A DNA stretch of 11,260 nt. Origin: Funneliformis mosseae. Its lineage: Eukaryota; Glomeromycota; Glomeromycetes; Glomerales; Glomeraceae. Shown here piece by piece: positions 7,075 through 11,260 of this stretch; within the stretch, counting starts at the first letter, position 1; every line of letters starts with the position of its first letter. Both the position numbers and the translations under genes were made by a program. Location: assembly GCA_910592005.1 (NCBI GenBank), contig CAJVPP010003589.1, positions 1 through 11,260 on the forward strand, given 5' to 3'. The notes under the pieces are model-generated. The model searched no databases. It was not told where the DNA came from and saw only the letters and a program-made list of their open reading frames with translations.

Positions 7075-8092
7075 CTAACATTATCTTCTAATCATCTTTA
7101 CCTTCTTTTCAGATTCTTCAAGTATTAGGCTTCTTTAAGATTTAGATATAGAAGTGTCTTATTTATTAGCTTTTTGTTCTACATCTTTTTCTTTATTAAA
7201 ACAAGTTTCAGAAGTTCTGTTACCTGATTATTATGATATAATAAAGTTAGATTTAGAGGTATAAGTCTAATAATCTATAGTTATGTCTAACTATTTCATC
7301 ATCTGTGATAAAATTTTGTTCTTCTAATCCTTTAAAATTATTTTTAATATTACTTTATCTGAAACATCGATTAAAAGAGAATTAAAGTAGTTCTAATGAT
7401 CATGTTTTTTAATTTTAAAGTTTTGGATTAGTCATTCTAGAAGGGAAAAGATTATAACTTAGATTTAAGAATAATAAATTAAGATAAGTGAGTAGGTCGT
7501 TTTAGAATCTTTTCTAAAAATACTTTAGTTTCAATTTAGACTTGAATGCAATATTTAACTACTTATTCAAAGGTTAGTATTGATACTTTCTTATATCTAA
7601 GAGTATTAAGTGTTTATTTATAATATATTGCTTATGCGCTAGTAAGATATAAATAGAATAGCAAAATTTCTGAACAAATATCTGGTTACATAAAATTTTA
7701 TTAGATCCTTTTAAAATTTTCTAGAAAATATCTGATTTCAAATAAATTTATCAGATCATCAAAAAAAAGAAATTTTTTTATTTAATTTAAAACATTAAAT
7801 TCTTTGTTTACATTATAAATTTCAAATTGCTAAAATTATTTTGATAAAATTTATTATTTAGAGATTATAAAATTAAATCAATTTATTGTAAAGTTAAAAT
7901 TGTTGAATTTTTTTATCTAGAAAAATATTCAGTTTTGACAAAATTTATCGGATATTTATAAAATCAATCAGAGATTTCCATTTTTACAGTACTATTTTTT
8001 GTATTATATGCTAGTAGTGTCTATGATAGATGTAATCTAAAATGTTTTTAAACTCTTGCTAATATATAATAATGTTTTTAAAACTTTTGTGC
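7075..8092 (-). other. Uncertain 5' gag/leader region, no confident gene
   Basis: Short minus-strand pieces look coding, for example FITDDEIVRHNYRLLDLYL near 7300 and an open run of roughly 48 codons from about 7720 leftward containing CYSIYILLAHKQYI. Stops elsewhere are about as dense as chance in such AT-rich DNA. Either gag is unusually long, or an additional frame or insertion lies before the capsid part. A degenerate direct repeat (7712-7756 and 7912-7953) occurs here. Confidence 0.35.
7712..7953. repeat. Degenerate 45-bp direct repeat
   Basis: Copies at 7712-7756 and 7912-7953 share CTAGAAAAATATTC/CTAGAAAATATCTG followed by a TTT-rich spacer and AAATTTATCGGAT/AAATTTATCAGAT. They are about 200 bp apart. 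Similarity is obvious by eye but low, and AT richness inflates it. The first copy also forms a hairpin ATCTGAT...ATCAGAT (7730-7756). Confidence 0.4.
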
Positions 8093-8311
8093 TTACTCAA
8101 AAAAATTAAGAAAAGATTTAGGTATCTCTTTAGAAGGTGGATTACAAGCGATATAAGATGGATCATTTGTTAGAGTAAAATTACCAGTAGTTTTTCTAAA
8201 GTTACATTTTTGTTTGTTATATATAGCTGAATAGTTTTATTGAAATTTTTAAAGTTATTCTTGAAGTGTTTCTTATAGTATTATGTAAATAGAAAAAGAG
8301 GATCCTATCAT
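8093..8311 (-). pseudogene. Candidate N-terminal gag segment just inside the 5' LTR
   Basis: A minus-strand frame starts at ATG 8311-8309, only 22 bp from the LTR, and runs 72 codons to TAA at 8095-8093. It reads MIGSSFSIYIIL, then a Gln-rich, coiled-coil-like part with four TAA stops each fitting a lost CAA (ETLQE*L*KFQ*NYS). An open, protein-like end follows: KTTGNFTLTNDPSYIACNPP and SKEIPKSFLNFFE. The patterned stops and balanced composition support a former coding region. No domain was recognised. It is most likely the start of gag; a separate upstream ORF is the alternative. Confidence 0.45.
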
Positions 8312-8333
8312 TATTATTATCATCAAATATTAA
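8312..8333 (-). promoter_or_regulatory. Expected primer-binding-site position (not matched to a tRNA)
   Basis: The 22 bp next to the 5' LTR, read on the minus strand, begin TTAATATTTGATGATAATAA. The primer-binding site of an LTR element must lie here, but decay or non-tRNA priming prevents recognition. The adjacent LTR end is TA rather than CA, one transition away from canonical. Confidence 0.35.
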
Positions 8334-8867
8334 TATATAATTCTATTAAATCATAACTATTAGATAGGTATTCAAGTAATGATTTTTTTAAAGTTTATAT
8401 AGTAACTTAATATAGTTTAAATTTAAGCTTTGTAATTTATATGATAGCGTATACTCAATAATACTAAAAGTAAGACAATCTAATTGATTCAGAATTATAA
8501 TAATTTGTTTATTAATAAGAAAGCAAAAAAAGAAATAAGAAAATAAGAAAATAAAGTAAAGAAACTAAAAATACTAAACATGAGAGTTAAACTAGTTACC
8601 TTTAAATGAACCACTAAATGTGTATCTAAAAGTAAAATTAAAGTAAAACTAAAAGTCAAACTGAAGTTTATATGATTTTATCATTTTCTATTTATATTAA
8701 ATTTAATGCATAAAATGATATAACAAATAAGTTAAATATGTCTAATATATCTTATTTATCTAATATATTAGTTATGTCTGATTTATCAAATATATCCTAT
8801 ATATCAAATATGTTTAGTATGTTTGACATTTTGATCTGCAATCTTCTGCATTATATTCTTAATTACA
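8334..8867 (-). repeat. Right LTR (5' LTR of the minus-strand element)
   Basis: This 534-bp partner of 110-588 has plus-strand ends TA (expected TG, G to A) and CA at 8866-8867. Over the first 34 aligned bases six positions differ from the left LTR, five of them transitions. It is longer because of two additional 36-bp units at 8737-8808 and carries a deletion of about 11 bp just before its end. As the 5' LTR it would have carried the element promoter, read leftward; no core promoter is recognisable amid the AT background. Confidence 0.88.
8737..8830. repeat. Minisatellite in the 5' LTR (9-bp period, 36-bp higher unit)
   Basis: TATG recurs at exactly 36-bp spacing (8737, 8773, 8809), and each unit consists of four 9-bp variants of the type TATCTAATA/TATCAAATA. 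The left LTR has a single unit at the matching place (519 onward), so this LTR gained two units or the other lost them. A small plus-strand open frame across this stretch simply reflects the repeat having a length divisible by three. Confidence 0.75.
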
Positions 8868-10140
8868 GTATAAGTTTAAATTTTATTTTCTTAATAATAT
8901 ATGCTATTTTATATTTATTATTTATTATTGATTAATATATTATCAAATATTGTCTGTAATACTTATAAAAAAAGATGAATGGTAGCCAAGACCTACAAAA
9001 TTCCATTCTGCTTAATTTGAATTACTAAGTGTTATTACAAAAATTATAATATTATATATAATAATTTAAAAGAGAAAAAATAAAACTTTGGTCTATAATT
9101 ATTTAGCTATTATTTTATTATTAAAACCTAAAACACTTAGTCTAAAAAATGTGTTTGCATCAAAATTTTTTATATAAACTTTATTATTACTGAACTTAAT
9201 GTTAAATAAATTAAAGCTTTTATATCTATTTTACATATATAATCAGGCTTTAAATTATTATTAACTACTTAAATAATAAATTTTTTTTGATTAAGTTTAA
9301 ATTTGATTTATATATTAATGCATATTAAATGCATATTTGTTTGTTTTAAGCTGATTTTATTTTTATAAAAACCTACCAACTAACAGTAAAAAATCTATAA
9401 TATAATTTCTAAATAATATTGAGAGACAGTAGTTATTTTTTATAATTTAAAATAGATATAAAAGATTAAATATGCAGATTTTAATGAAAGTGCATTTTAC
9501 TATTATTAATTACATAATGATTTTATATTAAATTTTAATCAAGTAATCTGATTATTTATCAGATCAGTAATTAATATATAATATATTTTTATTATATTAT
9601 ATATATTTATATTCAATTAGATATATTATTAATATAATTAATTAATATAGAGTTATTAAGATTATTCTATTTTTTATGAATCACATTAGAAAAACTTCAT
9701 TTAAAATTATTTTTTAAGTAATTATTTTTTAATTTTTTTAATCTTTTTCAAAATAGCCTAAATATTTTTAAATAGATTAAGATTTAATTATAAAAGATTA
9801 AGAAAAATCTAGTTTAAAAGGTGAGTTTTTAAGTCTTTTGTAATATTTTTGAATATTATTATCTTACTATAAATTTACCTTATGTTATTTTTTGCTTAAA
9901 GTACTATTATATACTTTTATTATTAATTTATAAAAATTAATATATTTATGAATAAATCACTAATCTCTGTATATATAATATACTTTTTCTTACATAACTA
10001 TATATATCATTTATAACTCAAACCTATATAAATTTAAATACTGATATTCTTTTAAATAAATTACTATAAACTATTATAAACTATTAAATAACTATAATTT
10101 TTATACTATTCAAATATTTAAAAAAAATGATCATAAAAAT
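8868..10140. other. AT-rich intergenic or degraded DNA, no gene recognised
   Basis: Both strands were read and no protein family was recognised. Small structures are a hairpin with stem GAATGG/CCATTC (8977-8982, 9003-9008) in a locally GC-richer patch, a 10-bp inverted repeat ACTAAGTGTT/AACACTTAGT (9024-9033, 9132-9141), and a perfect hairpin ATCTGAT-TATTT-ATCAGAT (9546-9564). Long TA-rich runs lie around 9570-9650. It is probably old repeat DNA mutated beyond recognition. Confidence 0.5.
9024..9141. repeat. Possible 118-bp foldback element
   Basis: Perfect 10-bp inverted repeats ACTAAGTGTT and AACACTTAGT face each other across about 98 bp of AT-rich DNA, with partial complementarity continuing inward. 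No target duplication is clear. A miniature element remnant is possible, but so is chance in this composition. Confidence 0.3.
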
Positions 10141-10325
10141 TATAGTCTACTCTTGATATAATGAATTTTGATATAATAAATTACATAATACTTAACTAAT
10201 TAAATATGTCAATTTTCTTTCTTTATAATGAAATAATAAATTAAATCCTTTAGATTCTTCACTAACTTGTTATAATAAATTTGAGTTATAGAATAGTTAC
10301 TTTGTTATATTAAAAGTAAACTATA
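10141..10325. mobile_element. Pogo/Fot1-like miniature inverted-repeat element with TA duplications
   Basis: TA at 10141-10142 and 10324-10325 flank a 181-bp element. Its ends, TAGTCTACTCTTGATATAAT and the complement of the right end, TAGTTTACTTTTAATATAAC, match along about 20 bases with only transition differences. Inside the left end GATATAATGAATTTT repeats in tandem. Runs of GATATAA(C/T)GAA behind a (C)AGT start, with TA target duplications, resemble fungal pogo/Fot1 termini; here the first C would have become T. There is no coding capacity, so it was mobilised by a transposase encoded elsewhere. Confidence 0.7.
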
Positions 10326-10407
10326 CTGCTTCTTTATTATTACTATAATTATTTACTTTATGTAATATAATATAAATATAAAAATAAATTCTAAGATATA
10401 AAAAAAG

Positions 10408-10647
10408 ATAGAAAGATTATATTATAATCAAAGAGATTCTTATTCAAATAATTATGAAAATAATAAAATACAAATGTTTAATATAAAAAACTTTCATGCA
10501 ATGCTTATTTAATAGGCTTATAGAGCTTATAAAAAGAAATTAAAATTATTAAAAACTATAATAATAAAGAATAATAATACTTCTGATAATAATAAGTATT
10601 TAGATATAAGACCTCAAAAATTAAAAATTCCTATATTTTATAAATAA
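10408..10647 (+). pseudogene. Decayed coding-like stretch, family unknown
   Basis: A plus-strand frame of 79 codons before its closing TAA has just two internal stops, the adjacent pair TAA TAG, which would be CAA CAG (Gln-Gln) before C-to-T change. It contains SYSNNYENNKIQMFNIKNFH, then AYRAYKKKLKLLKTIIIK and KYLDIRPQKLKIPIFYK, an Asn-rich then basic pattern. About 45 codons after the stop pair are open, which is longer than expected here by chance. No domain was recognised. A TTAA element begins 11 bp after it. It could be part of a gag, a transposase, or a broken host gene. Confidence 0.33.
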
Positions 10648-10657
10648 TATATTATAA

Positions 10658-10791
10658 TTAAAGATGATATTGCAATATTGAGATGTTTATTTATCATTTA
10701 TTATAACTTAATTTTAATAATATTATAATCTATTACAATATTATGATACTTATTTATTACCTGTTACAACTAATTGAGACACTATCTTTAA
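10658..10791 (-). mobile_element. TTAA-flanked miniature element, copy 2, inverted and degraded
   Basis: Flanked by TTAA at 10658-10661 and 10788-10791 with inverted ends AGATGAT/ACTATCT. Its complement aligns end to end with the copy at 3230-3364. Over the first 62 aligned bases there are 13 differences, all transitions, and 12 of them are G or C in copy 1 and A or T here. The GTTGCAAC octamers have decayed to forms such as GTTGTAAC and ATTGTAAT. Near-identical length and ends show that the two form a family. Confidence 0.8.
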
Positions 10792-11053
10792 TTAATATTA
10801 CTAAAAAACAAGAAATAATTAGTTTATTATTTTATAAAAAATATTATTTTTATTATAACTAAATATATAGTAAAAAATAATAATTAAGAATAGTAATATG
10901 TAATCTTATTATAAAATTAATATAATAGCAAGATTATAAAATTATTTAGTTTGCAAATTAGACTGAAATAGTAAAGTTGTTATAGAATTTTGAATATTAT
11001 TATATTTAAATTTAAATTTAGCTAATAAAAATTTTATTAGAAATTTAGATTAT
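10792..11053. other. AT-rich DNA without recognised features
   Basis: Very low G+C with scattered short open runs only. A plus-strand run ITKKQEIISLLFYKKYYF begins shortly after the TTAA element and might continue the stretch at 10408-10647, but it is not in the same frame after removing the element. Nothing else was seen. Confidence 0.45.
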
Positions 11054-11260
11054 TGTTACGCCAGTTCTTTTAGATCGCGAGTAAATCACCTACGATATCA
11101 CAGTTTAGCAGAAGGTTTCCTTCTCACGGAAGAGTAAGAATAAAGATACGAGACAAGAAAATAAAGAGAATTACGATAAACTAGGTGAGATACGTGCAGA
11201 TAATTATTTAACAAACAAAAGACTAGTACTGCCTCTGTCGGCGCGTCTGTACTAAACAGT
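11054..11260 (+). repeat. Undegraded LTR-like start (TGTTACG) at a composition boundary
   Basis: From about 11054 the sequence changes abruptly to roughly 40% G+C by eye, with many CpG sites (ATCGCG, TACGA, CACGG, CGGCGCG) and no stop-rich decay. The first bases, TGTTACG, are a common opening of fungal LTRs. It runs off the window, so the other end, the terminal CA and any duplicate cannot be checked. It is probably the edge of a younger LTR element or of a GC-equilibrated, possibly gene-bearing, segment. Confidence 0.4.

Larger units (their letters stand above)
110..8867 (-). mobile_element. Decayed Ty3/gypsy LTR retrotransposon containing nested insertions
   Basis: Two long direct repeats (110-588 and 8334-8867) enclose a minus-strand interior whose domain order is gag, zinc knuckles, protease, reverse transcriptase, RNase H, integrase. 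That order defines Ty3/gypsy; Ty1/copia has integrase before reverse transcriptase. The full span is 8758 bp. Subtracting the Tc1-type element with its TA duplication (1470 bp) and the 230-bp integrase insertion leaves about 7.1 kb. All coding parts carry many stops, mostly explained by C-to-T or G-to-A changes on either strand, as in fungal RIP. The element cannot encode functional proteins. Five-base target duplications are not clear: with ends at TG (110) and CA (8867) the flanks are GCTAC and GTATA. If the left end were at 116, GTATA would flank both sides, but the LTR would lose its TG end. Confidence 0.93.

Noticed and set aside
6934..7128. A 64-codon plus-strand open frame starting at an ATG.
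   Set aside because: It lies antisense to the convincing gag capsid frame, is composed almost wholly of AT-codon residues (Ile, Phe, Tyr, Leu), and shows no domain.
8093..8100. GTAAGC at the end of the candidate N-terminal gag segment as a 5' splice site.
   Set aside because: There is no matching branch point or acceptor in a sensible frame, and six-base matches are common in this composition.
116..8872. GTATA at 111-115 and 8868-8872 as a perfect 5-bp target duplication.
   Set aside because: It needs the LTR to start at 116, inside the aligned LTR sequence, and without its TG end; both LTRs align from 110 (TGTATAATCC against TATATAATTC). It is kept as an alternative only.
8738..8935. A 65-codon plus-strand open frame with repeated SNISYLSN-like residues.
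   Set aside because: It is the translation of the 9-bp LTR minisatellite plus flanking AT-rich DNA. The periodicity comes from the repeat length being divisible by three.
9546..9564. A 7-bp perfect hairpin as a transcription terminator.
   Set aside because: Bacterial-type terminators are not expected in this setting, and the stem is AT-rich with no adjacent gene.
1..11260. The very high A+T content as evidence for a mitochondrial or Plasmodium-like genome.
   Set aside because: Recognisable Ty3/gypsy, Tc1 and pogo-like elements with transition-type decay, and abrupt GC-normal edges, fit a RIP-affected fungal nuclear compartment better.

Overview
The window is a gene-poor, extremely A+T-rich block that looks like repeat-induced point mutation (RIP)-degraded transposon DNA from a filamentous ascomycete (Pezizomycotina). 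This is inferred from the decay pattern. Recognisable transposon reading frames survive, but Gln, Trp and Arg codons have repeatedly become stops (CAA to TAA, TGG to TAG/TGA/TAA, CGA to TGA), Gly/Asp codons have become Glu/Asp/Asn, and His/Cys codons have become Tyr. No intact gene, tRNA, rRNA or CRISPR array is visible, and no host gene was recognised.

Layout. Positions 1-109 are flanking DNA with a short GC-richer islet at 64-109. Positions 110-8867 are one Ty3/gypsy LTR retrotransposon on the minus strand: the 5' LTR is on the right (8334-8867) and the 3' LTR on the left (110-588), with a purine tract beside the 3' LTR. Reading right to left, the interior holds a possible N-terminal gag segment, a capsid-like gag, two zinc knuckles, a protease, the 3' half of a reverse transcriptase, RNase H, and an integrase with HHCC, DDE and C-terminal parts. 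Most of the reverse-transcriptase fingers/palm appear to be missing.

The retrotransposon is itself a nest. A Tc1/mariner-type transposon (2334-3801, TA target duplication) sits in the integrase zinc-binding domain. A 127-bp non-autonomous element flanked by TTAA (3230-3364) sits inside that transposon's transposase. A separate insertion of about 230 bp (1746-1975) splits the integrase catalytic core between its second Asp and its Glu. Removing each of these on paper re-joins the host protein in frame or restores its catalytic spacing, which is strong internal support for the boundaries.

The right flank (8868-11053) is AT-rich with no recognised gene. It carries a second, more degraded and inverted copy of the TTAA element (10658-10791), a 181-bp pogo/Fot1-like miniature element with TA duplications (10141-10325), and one decayed coding-like stretch (10408-10647). 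At about 11054 composition changes abruptly to CpG-containing, undegraded DNA beginning TGTTACG, probably the start of a younger LTR.

The elements do not form a pathway. Together they record successive insertions and mutation: the retrotransposon, then the Tc1 element, then the TTAA element, whose two copies differ strongly in C-to-T/G-to-A decay.
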